From assembly GCA_900552655.1 (NCBI GenBank), contig USAE01000022.1:1-24212 (forward strand): a stretch of DNA of 24,212 nucleotides, given 5' to 3'. The position numbers and the translations under genes are program-made. The notes under the pieces are model-generated. The model saw only the letters and a list, made by a program, of their open reading frames with translations. It ran no database searches and was not told the origin of the DNA. This document shows, one piece after another, positions 15,601-24,052 of this stretch; the first letter of the stretch is position 1, and every line of letters starts with the position of its first letter. This DNA comes from an uncultured Clostridium sp. Lineage in GTDB: Bacteria > Bacillota > Clostridia > TANB77 > CAG-508.

Positions 15601-16224
15601 TTACATTATAAAATTAGTTTTAACCACTTTATTTTCTGGTTTATTTATATTATCTTTTTTTCCATTTTCTATACACTTTATAAGCCATGCCATATTTTTT
15701 CCTAAGTTATACATTGTTTGCATTCCTTCTAGATCTTGTTCTACTTCTAATTTATTGTTTCCATGTACATTGTTCCAATAAGTAGAAGAAACAATTGGCA
15801 TTTGACTAATTGTAAAATATTTATTTAATACGTCAAAAGATGCTACTGTTCCACCTCTTCTAGCACTTACAATACTTGCACCTGGCTTAAATTCGAATGC
15901 CTTTTTTCCTGCATAAAAAACTCTATCTAGAACCGATAAAATCCTTCCAGAAGGATGTGCATAGTACACTGGTGTACCAAACACAAAGCCATCGCTATTT
16001 TCGGCTTTTTCTATTATTTCATTTACTATATCATCATTAAATACACACCTGCGATTTCCATTTTTCGCACACATTTTACACCCTATACAATCTCTTATAG
16101 GATTTGCACCTAAATTTATAATTTCTGTTTCTATTTTTTCTTCATTTAAACTTTCCGCTACTTTACTTAAAGCAGTATATGTACATTCTTTTCTTGAACT
16201 TCCATTTATTAATAAAACTTTCAT
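15601..16224 (-). CDS. Flavodoxin-fold NAD(P)H-dependent FMN reductase / iron-sulfur flavoprotein type
   Basis: Probable cytoplasmic FMN-dependent oxidoreductase, 207 residues. The N terminus KVLLINGSSRKECTYTAL is the phosphate-binding loop of the NADPH-dependent FMN reductase family. Four cysteines, C46-x2-C49-x2-C52-x7-C60, match the compact motif of iron-sulfur flavoproteins. GFVFGTPVYYAHPSG is the second FMN-contact region. The start is ATG 16224, eight or so bases after AAGGAGGG; the longer reading from 16242 would overlap the upstream gene's end and lose the ribosome site. It follows the C26 gene by 11 bases. The electron partner and substrate cannot be read. Confidence 0.88.
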   Translation of the reverse strand: MKVLLINGSSRKECTYTALSKVAESLNEEKIETEIINLGANPIRDCIGCKMCAKNGNRRCVFNDDIVNEIIEKAENSDGFVFGTPVYYAHPSGRILSVLDRVFYAGKKAFEFKPGASIVSARRGGTVASFDVLNKYFTISQMPIVSSTYWNNVHGNNKLEVEQDLEGMQTMYNLGKNMAWLIKCIENGKKDNINKPENKVVKTNFIM

Positions 16225-16235
16225 TTTTTCCCTCC

Positions 16236-16940
16236 TTAACATTTACTTATAATATATTTAAAAATACAATTATTTATGCTTTCATTTTCTGGATGAAATT
16301 GAACTCCAAATATTTTGTCATTATATTCTATTACCTCTATTGTTCCATCTTCTGCTCTTCCTGTTACTTTTAGTTCTTTTTCTACTCGTGGAATTCTATA
16401 CCTATGTATACTTGGCATATTTAAAATTTCTTTTTCGTACAACTTATATAATATACTATCTTTTTCTATTTTAACTTTGTGCTTTATTTCTTCTATGTTA
16501 TCTCTTTTTAATTCTGCATTTCTATGTCCCTCTACTGGTTCTGTAAAATTATATTTACTCTTTCTTAATTCTTCATATAATTTTACTATATTCCCATTAT
16601 AATTTCTTTTTTCTTTTTCCTTACATAATAAAAAATATATTGCTAAAGTTTGCATACCCATGCATATACCTAAAAATGGCTTATTATTTTTTATTGCATA
16701 ATCTACAACTTGTATGTGGTAAGAGTGTATTTTGCCTCCTCCAGTCATTACAAAGCCATCATAAATTTCTAAATTTTCGTCTTCTATATATATTCCTTGT
16801 GGTAATACGCCTATAGGTATACCTCCAGATTCCTTAACTCTTGTAATATAATTATTGGAAATTGAATATTTGTCTTCATATACAAAATCTGTTTTGTATA
16901 AATTATTTGATGCAGGTACAATTCCTATTAATTTCTTCAT
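16236..16940 (-). CDS. Peptidase C26 / gamma-glutamyl hydrolase-like class I amidotransferase
   Basis: Class I glutamine-amidotransferase-fold hydrolase of the type that cuts gamma-glutamyl bonds (gamma-Glu-GABA hydrolase PuuD relatives). 234 residues. The catalytic triad is visible: Cys93 in the nucleophile elbow GICMGMQ, His216 and Glu218 in FGVQFHPENE. VMTGGGK (64-70) is the loop that shapes the oxyanion hole. Residue 94 is Met where many relatives have Arg (GICRG), and the usual SxHHQ block is replaced by PSIHRYRI, so the substrate may differ. It starts 36 bases after the LtaS-like gene and is probably co-transcribed with it. Confidence 0.88.
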   Translation of the reverse strand: MKKLIGIVPASNNLYKTDFVYEDKYSISNNYITRVKESGGIPIGVLPQGIYIEDENLEIYDGFVMTGGGKIHSYHIQVVDYAIKNNKPFLGICMGMQTLAIYFLLCKEKEKRNYNGNIVKLYEELRKSKYNFTEPVEGHRNAELKRDNIEEIKHKVKIEKDSILYKLYEKEILNMPSIHRYRIPRVEKELKVTGRAEDGTIEVIEYNDKIFGVQFHPENESINNCIFKYIISKC

Positions 16941-16976
16941 ATTACTTCTCCTTTTAACTCTTTTTATAATTACTTT

Positions 16977-18842
16977 TTATTTTAATAGATTCTCCAAGAC
17001 TATAGATTTTGATATTTCCAACTCTTTTTGCATAAAATCACGATATTTTTTTAGCTCATCATTTTCTTCTACTATTTCTCCTGTTTCTATATCATACCAT
17101 AATTCATCATAGTAAAATTTATCTGTAACAATTCTTTCATTGTTTAAACATATAAAATCTTTCTTAGCCAACATATTTGTTCCTAATGATACACCTTCTT
17201 CTGTATTACACAAATATGCAAGTGTTGGCTTTATGTCTAATTTACTTACAGGTTTATCAATTCTTAAATTGTTTATACCTGGTATTCTCATTCCTGCTAA
17301 AACTCTAATATAATTTAATTTTATATCTGTATCTGTAAGATTACTATCTAGTTCTTTTAAAAATTCTATCATTTCGTTATTATACATATCTAACCCATTA
17401 TGATCTCCATATAGAATAATTACACTATTATCATATAAGCTTGCATTTTTTAATTCTTGTATAAATATTCCAAATGCATAATCTGCATAATTTACAGATT
17501 CTAAGTAATTTCCAAAGAAAGTATCTTTATATTTCCCAACATTTATATTTACTTTACTTTTATCTTGCAATCCATCTAATGTAAATCCTGTATGTGATGA
17601 AGCAGCTACAACATAAGATATAAATGGATTGTCATATTCTTTTAATTTTTGTACAGCTTGTTTATATAATAATTCGTCTGACAAATATCCCATTATATTT
17701 TCTGATATGTCTAAAAATTTATCTTTTAACTCTATGTAATCAACTTTCATATTATTATATACATTTGTCCTATTCCAAAAATTCCCATAATTGCCATGCA
17801 TATATGAAGTAGTATAGTCCTTATTATGGAACATTTTAAAAATATCATCATAATTATTTTTGTAATATCTACTATATGCCATTCCATTTTCTACCGGATA
17901 TAATGATGTTACAGTTGAAAATTCCGAATCTGCCGTTGTTGAATAGCTTTGCATAAACATATTAGAAAGTCTTATATTTTCATTTATAAATTTATTTAAA
18001 TTTGGCGTTATTTCTCTTCCATTTATTGTTTTATTTAATACGAATTCTTGAATAGATTCTAATTGCAATATAATTACATTTTTTCCTTCCATAGTGGTTT
18101 TTATATCTATATAACTTTCTCCATATTTTTCGTTATATTCATCTTTTAATACATTATATTCTTTCATCATATCATTTTTATTATCATATTTTGCTTGTTT
18201 AGAACCTAACATAGCATTTAATATATCCGATATATGGTAACCATATATTGTTCCTTTTTTTATTTGTGTATCCCTATTATATGGGTCTTCTAGTACTTTT
18301 GAATTTGCATTTATAGATAATATTATAAAAAATATCATACAAATTATTCCTATTATGGTTCTACATACAATAAATTTAGTTTTGCTTTTCTTTCCTTTTT
18401 CTATTTTTATAATTGACGTAGCAATTAATATAATTAATGTTAATATATCTATAAAATATAATATTTGTGGTAATTTTAGTAATAATGGTAATGTCGACAT
18501 TATTTCTTCACCATATTGTAAGTTACTTATTTGCAAGACAGACAAAACATTACTAGAATAACTATAATAAATATTATCTGCAAATAAGAGTATACTAATT
18601 AATATGTTCATAATTATTCCTGCTATATTTCGCCCTTTTTTTGGTAATAAATACAACATTCCAAACAAAGACAAAATATACATAATACTCATTTGTATTG
18701 TATTTATATAAATTTTTTCATTTATACATATTGTACTTTTATAAAATAATATTGTTTTTAAAAATACTACTATCATTAATATTATAATGAAAAAATTAGA
18801 ATTTACTATTTTATTTAAATTTTCTTTTATTTTTTGTCTCAC
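16977..18842 (-). CDS. LtaS-like membrane sulfatase-fold phosphoglycerol/phosphoethanolamine transferase
   Basis: Membrane enzyme of the lipoteichoic acid synthase family, 621 residues. Five membrane helices lie at about 16-34, 47-66, 73-91, 126-144 and 158-177, followed by an extracellular sulfatase-fold domain (about 253-545). The metal and nucleophile residues are in place: Glu262 in LQLES, Thr303 in YSTTADSEF (nucleophile equivalent), His417 in SSHTGF, and Asp480-His481 in YGDHNG. The start is GTG 18842 with GGAG seven bases before it; a possible -10 TATAAT lies at 18917-18922. Likely role: transfer of glycerol-phosphate or another lipid headgroup phosphate to an envelope polymer. Which substrate cannot be told. 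Confidence 0.9.
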   Translation of the reverse strand: MRQKIKENLNKIVNSNFFIIILMIVVFLKTILFYKSTICINEKIYINTIQMSIMYILSLFGMLYLLPKKGRNIAGIIMNILISILLFADNIYYSYSSNVLSVLQISNLQYGEEIMSTLPLLLKLPQILYFIDILTLIILIATSIIKIEKGKKSKTKFIVCRTIIGIICMIFFIILSINANSKVLEDPYNRDTQIKKGTIYGYHISDILNAMLGSKQAKYDNKNDMMKEYNVLKDEYNEKYGESYIDIKTTMEGKNVIILQLESIQEFVLNKTINGREITPNLNKFINENIRLSNMFMQSYSTTADSEFSTVTSLYPVENGMAYSRYYKNNYDDIFKMFHNKDYTTSYMHGNYGNFWNRTNVYNNMKVDYIELKDKFLDISENIMGYLSDELLYKQAVQKLKEYDNPFISYVVAASSHTGFTLDGLQDKSKVNINVGKYKDTFFGNYLESVNYADYAFGIFIQELKNASLYDNSVIILYGDHNGLDMYNNEMIEFLKELDSNLTDTDIKLNYIRVLAGMRIPGINNLRIDKPVSKLDIKPTLAYLCNTEEGVSLGTNMLAKKDFICLNNERIVTDKFYYDELWYDIETGEIVEENDELKKYRDFMQKELEISKSIVLENLLK

Positions 18843-18984
18843 GTTTTTCTCCTTTTTTCGACATATTATTTCGTTTAATATATCATAATTTACTTTAGTT
18901 TTTTACTTTTATTTTTATTATAGTATTTATATGGTTGTAGTATACTGTTTTCTTTTAGGTTTATTTCAGCTTTACCATAACATT

Positions 18985-19013
18985 TGCATAATTTACATAA
19001 TTATGGCATAATA
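18985..19013 (+). promoter_or_regulatory. Promoter of the 170-residue plus-strand gene
   Basis: -35 TTGCAT (18985-18990), 17-base spacer, -10 CATAAT (19008-19013). It gives a leader of about 75 bases before ATG 19093. Confidence 0.6.
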
Positions 19014-19035
19014 AATTTTAACTAAAAAAACTGTT

Positions 19036-19060
19036 GATTGTCTAAATGTCTATTGACATT
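19036..19060 (+). repeat. Repeats in the leader of the 170-residue gene
   Basis: TGTCTA occurs twice, eight bases apart (19039-19052 region), and AATGTC TATT GACATT (19045-19060) is a 6-bp inverted repeat. These sit between promoter and ribosome site. Confidence 0.4.
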
Positions 19061-19092
19061 GGCAACCATCTAAAGAAAGGGAGAAAAAAGTT

Positions 19093-19605
19093 ATGAACAA
19101 AACAACAAGTACAACAACCAAAGGAATCCGGAGAGGAAAATTAGATGCAAATATTGCAAAACCAGAAGTAACACTTACATTACCACCAAAGGTTGAATAT
19201 CAACCTACACCTGTTGATAAGTTTAAAGACTGGTTTAAGAAAAGATTTGGTACTAAAGAAGCTAGAGCAAATACATCAAAGGCAGTAGGTAGAAGATATC
19301 GTTCTATAGCGTGTTCGCTAGGTAGAACACTGCGGTTCAACTTAGTACTAGCATTAATTGCAATGTTAGTAGTAGAATTTTGTCCACATCTGTTGGATAC
19401 ATGCCCTGTGTTCTTTCAGATTTGCGAAGGTATCCTAACTTTTTATGAATTTGTAATAAGAGCGACATTTACAGCATTAGAAACACTCTTCCAAGTGTTC
19501 TGTTTCCAGCTTGATGATGCATATGCTTCTCTTTACGGAATTTTTTCTCGACTTGGAGAACTCATTAGCCAGTTTGTAAATTGGCTTCCAACAATTACTT
19601 TCTAA
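19093..19605 (+). CDS. Orphan 170-residue membrane protein of foreign composition
   Basis: No family recognised. Residues 1-80 are polar, basic and Thr/Pro-rich (KPEVTLTLPPKVEYQPTP, then FKDWFKKRFGTKEAR). Residues about 82-101 form a membrane helix (FNLVLALIAMLVVEF). The rest is hydrophobic and aromatic, with a second likely membrane-associated stretch at about 106-137. Five cysteines (74, 97, 104, 111, 137), three of them close together. Basic N-terminal half next to the helix suggests the N terminus stays in the cytoplasm. GC content and codons (CGG, CGT, CTG, TCG) are clearly unlike the neighbours. AAGGGAG lies ten bases before ATG 19093. It has its own promoter and terminator and is the only plus-strand gene between two minus-strand units. 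Confidence 0.8.
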   Translation: MNKTTSTTTKGIRRGKLDANIAKPEVTLTLPPKVEYQPTPVDKFKDWFKKRFGTKEARANTSKAVGRRYRSIACSLGRTLRFNLVLALIAMLVVEFCPHLLDTCPVFFQICEGILTFYEFVIRATFTALETLFQVFCFQLDDAYASLYGIFSRLGELISQFVNWLPTITF

Positions 19606-19610
19606 ATTTT

Positions 19611-19642
19611 AAAGACCTCGTCGAATTTTGACGGGGCCTTTT
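19611..19642 (+). terminator. Intrinsic terminator, probably bidirectional
   Basis: AAAGACCTCGTC (19611-19622), 7-base loop, GACGGGGCCTTT (19630-19641), with one A/C mismatch and one G-T, then T. It lies just past the stop of the plus-strand gene and faces the end of the ABC permease gene, so it may serve both. Confidence 0.85.
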
Positions 19643-19662
19643 CCCTTCTCATATTTACTTTT

Positions 19663-22600
19663 TTATTCTACACTTTTTAAACTACTTATCATATCAATTT
19701 TCTTTAAAGCAAAATATGTAATTACATTTACTATTATTGTAAAAATAACTGTAATAAGAATAGCATATAAAAAACTTAATGGATTTATTACTTTTGCAAA
19801 CCTAAGCATATTTATTTCACATGTGCCTAGTATAAAATAATTTAAGAAATATCCACCAACCAGTCCTAATATGATTCCTATTGTTGTTAATAATACAGTT
19901 TCTCTTGTAACATATTTATACACTTCTTTATCATAAAATCCTAATACTTTAATTGTTGCAAGTTCTTTTTGCCTTTCACTAATATTTATATTTGACAAAT
20001 TATATAATACTACAAAAGCAAGTAAACCTGCAGAAACAATTAATATTATAACAACATAATTTAGTGAACTCATCATATCATCTACTGTCTTTTTTATATT
20101 AGAATTTAAAGAAACTGTAGATACTTTTCCTTCTTCTAGTAATTTTTTAGAAAGATCCTTTTGCTCTTCTAAATTTAAGTTATTCGCTTTTACTAATAAT
20201 CCATTTGTATTATATTTTTCTCCATATATATTTTCATACATATCTTTTGTCATATAAATATAATGTGATATATAATTTTCTGTTATATAGTTAACTTTTA
20301 ATTTTTTATCATCTTCTAATGTACCCTTTAATGTTATTGAATCTCCTTCTTTTACATTTAGTAACTGTGCTAATTTATCTGTTAAAATTACACCATCTTC
20401 TTGTAAATTTACTTCTTCTTTTTTATTTTTTACATTATTTATTTTAATTACATTTTTTAATTCATCTGCATTTTTTGGTACTATTACTTGTAAATCCTCT
20501 GAATATTCATCATTTATTGCTAGATCTGCAACCATATATGTTTCTACAATATTATCTACTTTTCCAGTATCGCGTATTTGACTAATAACTTCTTGCTTAT
20601 CTTCATTACTTAAACTAGTCTTTAATCCTACTTGAAAGTCGTATAAAAATACTTTCTCATATTGATTTGGCAATATTGCAGATATAGAATCTTTTATTCC
20701 AAAACCTGTTAATATTAATGATGTACATCCAAATATTCCTATAATTGTCATTAAAAATCTTTTTTTATATCTAAATATATTTCTAATTGTAACCTTTTGT
20801 GAAAAGTTTAATCTTTTCCATATAAATTTTATTCTCTCTAGTAAAACTCTTTTTCCAATTTTTGGAGCTTTAGGTCTTAATAAATTTGCTGGTTTTTCTC
20901 TTAAATCTCTTGCTACTGCATATATTGTAGCACCTACAATACAAATATATATAAGTGCTAAACCAGATGATGAATGTTCTGAATTAAGCCCTACTACAAA
21001 TTCTGGAATTGTGTACATCATGCTATACATCATCCAAATAACTCTTGGTATTAGTTGTAAGCCTATAATTATTCCTATTACTCCACCAATTATACAAGCT
21101 AAACTAGAATACAATATGTATTTAAACATTATTTGTGCTTTATTATATCCTAATGATTTTAATGTTCCCAATTCTGTTCTATCCTCTTCTACCATTCTTG
21201 TCATAGAGGTTAAAGAAACTAATATTGCTATTGCAAAAAATACAATTGGGAAAACTATACTTAAACTATCTATACTTTGTGTGTCTTGTACAAAACTAAC
21301 ATATCCACTATTTTGGTTTCTGTCTAGTATATACCAGTTAGCATGCTCTATTTTATTAACTTGTTCTTTTGCATCTATTAATTTTATCTCTGCTTCTGAA
21401 ATTTTTGTACTAAATTCTGTTTTTTTACTATTTAGTTCTGTTTCAGCTGTTTGAATTTCTTGTTTTAGTGGTTCTAATTTGCTTTTTGCACTACTTAATT
21501 GATTTAATGTTTCTTTTTTGGTTTTTGCTAATCTATTTTCTTGCTTAGATAACTCTGACTTTGCTGTTTTTAGTTTTAATATAGCTTCGTTTATTGTGCT
21601 ATTAGCATTATTTATCTGATTATCTATTTCCTTTATTCCTGCTTGTATCTGTAATTTTGTTTTTTCTAATTCTGTTTGCTTTAATTCTAATTCTTGTTTC
21701 TTATTATTTAATATAAATTTTTCTTCTTCCGTTAAATTACCATTATTAAGTTTTTCTAAAATTTCTTTATAATTTTTATTTATTTCTTCTAAATTTTTGT
21801 TTAATTCGGTTAGTTGTGCATTTAAATTTTTCTTTTTCTCATTTGCATTATTTATTGCATTACTTACATTTATTTTTTCATTTTCCAATGTTTCTTCATT
21901 ATTTTTTATTTCTAATTTAGCATTTTTTATTTTTTTATCTGCACTTGCAAATTCTTTTTTAGCCTTTTCTTCGTTTTCTTTTATCTTACTTTCTGCATTT
22001 GCTATTTCATTTTTTCCACTTTGTAATTTTTCTTCTGCATTATTAATTTGTTTTTCTCCATCTGCTTTTTGTGTATTAAATTCACTTTCTGCTTTCTGAA
22101 TTTCTTCATTTGCTGTATTTATAAGTTCATTATATCTTGCAGTTTCGCGTTCTTCTTTAATTCCTTCTATTTTCTTTTTTGTTTCTTCTACATAATCTTC
22201 ATATTTATTAGAAGTAGTTTTATATTTATCTGCATTTTTTAAAATAACATATATTTCTGTATATGCATCTGATTCTATATTATTTTTTGATACATATATG
22301 TAATTATTTATTGCTCCTGTTCCTAATGTTGTTGTACCTCTATCTCTTGATATATATATTGGACTATCTGCAGTTCCTACAATTTTTAGTTTTGATTCTT
22401 TAAGAAATTTATTATCTTCATCTAACTCTAATTCTAAAGTATCACCTATCTTTTTATTTGATGTTATTAAAAAAGATGGCTCTACTAAACATTCATTAGC
22501 ATTTTTTGGCATATTGCCTTCTATTAAAGTAGGCTTATTAACATCTTCTATTGCTAATATTTTAGATACTAACTCTTTATTATTTATATCAACTAAAATA

Positions 22601-22875
22601 TCTCCAGAATACGTTCCATAAACATTTTGCACGTTTTCTATGTTTTTTATAGCAGTTATGTCGTTATCTGTAAGACCTAATGTTGATATTATCTGAATAT
22701 CATATACATTAGATTCTTTATAATATTTATCTATAGTATCTACCATATCTGGTGATGCAGCTCTAAGTCCTGCAAAAAAGCCTACTCCTAATAGTGCAAT
22801 AAGTAAAATTGAAATAAATCTTTTATACGATTTTTTTATTTCTTTAAAACTATTTTTTAGTAGTGCTTTTTTCAT
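19663..22875 (-). CDS. FtsX/MacB-type ABC transporter permease with long coiled coil
   Basis: Membrane subunit of an ABC system, about 1070 residues. The N-terminal helix is at about 20-40. An extracytoplasmic region follows, with a coiled coil from about 243 to 510, extremely rich in Glu, Lys, Asn and Gln. FtsX domain 1 has helices near 537-560, 585-605 and 635-655. A further helix (LTMTIIGIFG region) begins the second half, a second extracytoplasmic domain follows, and FtsX domain 2 has three helices in the last 150 residues. This is the two-FtsX-domain layout of Firmicutes permeases with an insert in the first loop. The start is ATG 22875 (MKKALLKNSF) after GGAAGG; the reading from 22896 lacks a site. 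The substrate is unknown; such systems often export lipids or peptides, or act on the envelope mechanically. Confidence 0.92.
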   Translation of the reverse strand: MKKALLKNSFKEIKKSYKRFISILLIALLGVGFFAGLRAASPDMVDTIDKYYKESNVYDIQIISTLGLTDNDITAIKNIENVQNVYGTYSGDILVDINNKELVSKILAIEDVNKPTLIEGNMPKNANECLVEPSFLITSNKKIGDTLELELDEDNKFLKESKLKIVGTADSPIYISRDRGTTTLGTGAINNYIYVSKNNIESDAYTEIYVILKNADKYKTTSNKYEDYVEETKKKIEGIKEERETARYNELINTANEEIQKAESEFNTQKADGEKQINNAEEKLQSGKNEIANAESKIKENEEKAKKEFASADKKIKNAKLEIKNNEETLENEKINVSNAINNANEKKKNLNAQLTELNKNLEEINKNYKEILEKLNNGNLTEEEKFILNNKKQELELKQTELEKTKLQIQAGIKEIDNQINNANSTINEAILKLKTAKSELSKQENRLAKTKKETLNQLSSAKSKLEPLKQEIQTAETELNSKKTEFSTKISEAEIKLIDAKEQVNKIEHANWYILDRNQNSGYVSFVQDTQSIDSLSIVFPIVFFAIAILVSLTSMTRMVEEDRTELGTLKSLGYNKAQIMFKYILYSSLACIIGGVIGIIIGLQLIPRVIWMMYSMMYTIPEFVVGLNSEHSSSGLALIYICIVGATIYAVARDLREKPANLLRPKAPKIGKRVLLERIKFIWKRLNFSQKVTIRNIFRYKKRFLMTIIGIFGCTSLILTGFGIKDSISAILPNQYEKVFLYDFQVGLKTSLSNEDKQEVISQIRDTGKVDNIVETYMVADLAINDEYSEDLQVIVPKNADELKNVIKINNVKNKKEEVNLQEDGVILTDKLAQLLNVKEGDSITLKGTLEDDKKLKVNYITENYISHYIYMTKDMYENIYGEKYNTNGLLVKANNLNLEEQKDLSKKLLEEGKVSTVSLNSNIKKTVDDMMSSLNYVVIILIVSAGLLAFVVLYNLSNINISERQKELATIKVLGFYDKEVYKYVTRETVLLTTIGIILGLVGGYFLNYFILGTCEINMLRFAKVINPLSFLYAILITVIFTIIVNVITYFALKKIDMISSLKSVE

Positions 22876-22889
22876 ATTTTCACCTTCCT

Positions 22890-23591
22890 TTACCATTCTA
22901 TTTCTTCTATAGGCTTTGGTCTTTCATTTATAATCATATTTTCTGCAGTTCCATTTTTAAATTTTATAACTTTATCTGCCATTGGAGCTATTGCACCATT
23001 ATGAGTAATTATTATTACTGTCATATTCTCTTTTCTAGACATATCCTGTAGCAATTTTAAAATTTGTTTACCAGTTTTATAATCCAAAGCTCCTGTTGGT
23101 TCATCACAAAGTAATAACTTTGGATTTTTAGCTATAGCTCTTGCAATAGCCACTCTTTGTTGTTCTCCTCCCGATAATTGTGATGGAAAATTATTTTTTC
23201 TTTCAGATAACCCTACTTTTTCCATAACTTGATTTGGATCTAAAGAATCTTTACATATTTGAGTTGCAAGTTCGACATTTTCTATTGCAGTTAAGTTTTG
23301 TACTAAATTATAAAACTGAAATACAAATCCAATATCTTCTCTTCTATATTTTATTAATCCTTTATTTTTTAAACTTGAAATTTCTTTACCATCTACAATT
23401 ACTCTTCCAGTTGTTACATTATCCATTCCACCTAATATATTTAGTGCTGTAGTTTTACCAGCACCACTTGGTCCTACTATTACTACTAATTCACCTTTTT
23501 CTATATTTAAGTTTGCATTACTTAATGCATGTATTACAACTTCTCCCATTTTATAGTCTTTACATACATTTTTAAATTCTATATATGACAT
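22890..23591 (-). CDS. ABC transporter ATP-binding protein (MacB/LolD type)
   Basis: Energy subunit for the permease encoded next. 233 residues. Walker A GPSGAGKTT (40-48), Q-loop in FVFQFYNLV (89-97), signature LSGGEQQRVAIARA (139-152), Walker B LLLCDEPTGALD (159-170, Glu164), switch His197 in ITHNG. FQFYNLVQNLTAIENV is typical of the MacB/LolD/FtsE branch. ATG 23591 is chosen because AGGAG lies eight bases upstream; a GTG at 23600 would overlap that site. Its stop lies after the permease ATG region's ribosome site, leaving the two genes about 14 bases apart and probably coupled. Confidence 0.95.
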   Translation of the reverse strand: MSYIEFKNVCKDYKMGEVVIHALSNANLNIEKGELVVIVGPSGAGKTTALNILGGMDNVTTGRVIVDGKEISSLKNKGLIKYRREDIGFVFQFYNLVQNLTAIENVELATQICKDSLDPNQVMEKVGLSERKNNFPSQLSGGEQQRVAIARAIAKNPKLLLCDEPTGALDYKTGKQILKLLQDMSRKENMTVIIITHNGAIAPMADKVIKFKNGTAENMIINERPKPIEEIEW

Positions 23592-23596
23592 AACAA

Positions 23597-24052
23597 TCAC
23601 TCCTTTGTTAAGTAATTATATAAAGCTTGACATCCTTTTAGTACTTCTTCATAAGTTTTAGTAAAATTCCCTGTGTACCAAGGATCTGCTATATCTTTTT
23701 TATCATTTGTAAAATCTAATAATTTATATATTTTATTTTCTGTATCTTCTCCTACAATTGCTTTTATTCTTACAATATTACTATTTTCCATACCAATAAT
23801 ATAATCATATTTATTATAGTCTTCTTTTGTTAATTTTTTAGCAATATGTTTTTGAAATGGTACATTATGTTCAATTAATTTCTCTTTAGTTCCATAATGC
23901 ATATCATTCCCAATTTCTTCCGTACTCGTTGCAGCAGAAGATATATAAAAGTTTTTTTCTTTTTTATTTTTTGCTACTATATCCTTAAAAATATACTCTG
24001 CCATTGGTGATCTACATATATTTCCAAGGCAAACAAATAGTACTTTCGTCAT
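23597..24052 (-). CDS. Low-molecular-weight protein tyrosine phosphatase
   Basis: Cytoplasmic phosphatase that removes phosphate from tyrosine (or arginine) residues. 151 residues, the usual size. The P-loop CLGNICRS has nucleophile Cys8 and Arg14, and the general acid is Asp123 in DIADPWYTGNF. ATG 24052 (MTKVLFVC) follows AGGAGG by six bases; the longer frame from 24082 has no site. It ends in TGA five bases before the ABC ATPase ATG, so it probably heads that operon. In Firmicutes such enzymes often act with envelope polysaccharide kinases or stress regulation; nothing here shows the target. The residue after the P-loop glycine (Leu9-Gly10-Asn11) is common for the family. Confidence 0.95.
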   Translation of the reverse strand: MTKVLFVCLGNICRSPMAEYIFKDIVAKNKKEKNFYISSAATSTEEIGNDMHYGTKEKLIEHNVPFQKHIAKKLTKEDYNKYDYIIGMENSNIVRIKAIVGEDTENKIYKLLDFTNDKKDIADPWYTGNFTKTYEEVLKGCQALYNYLTKE

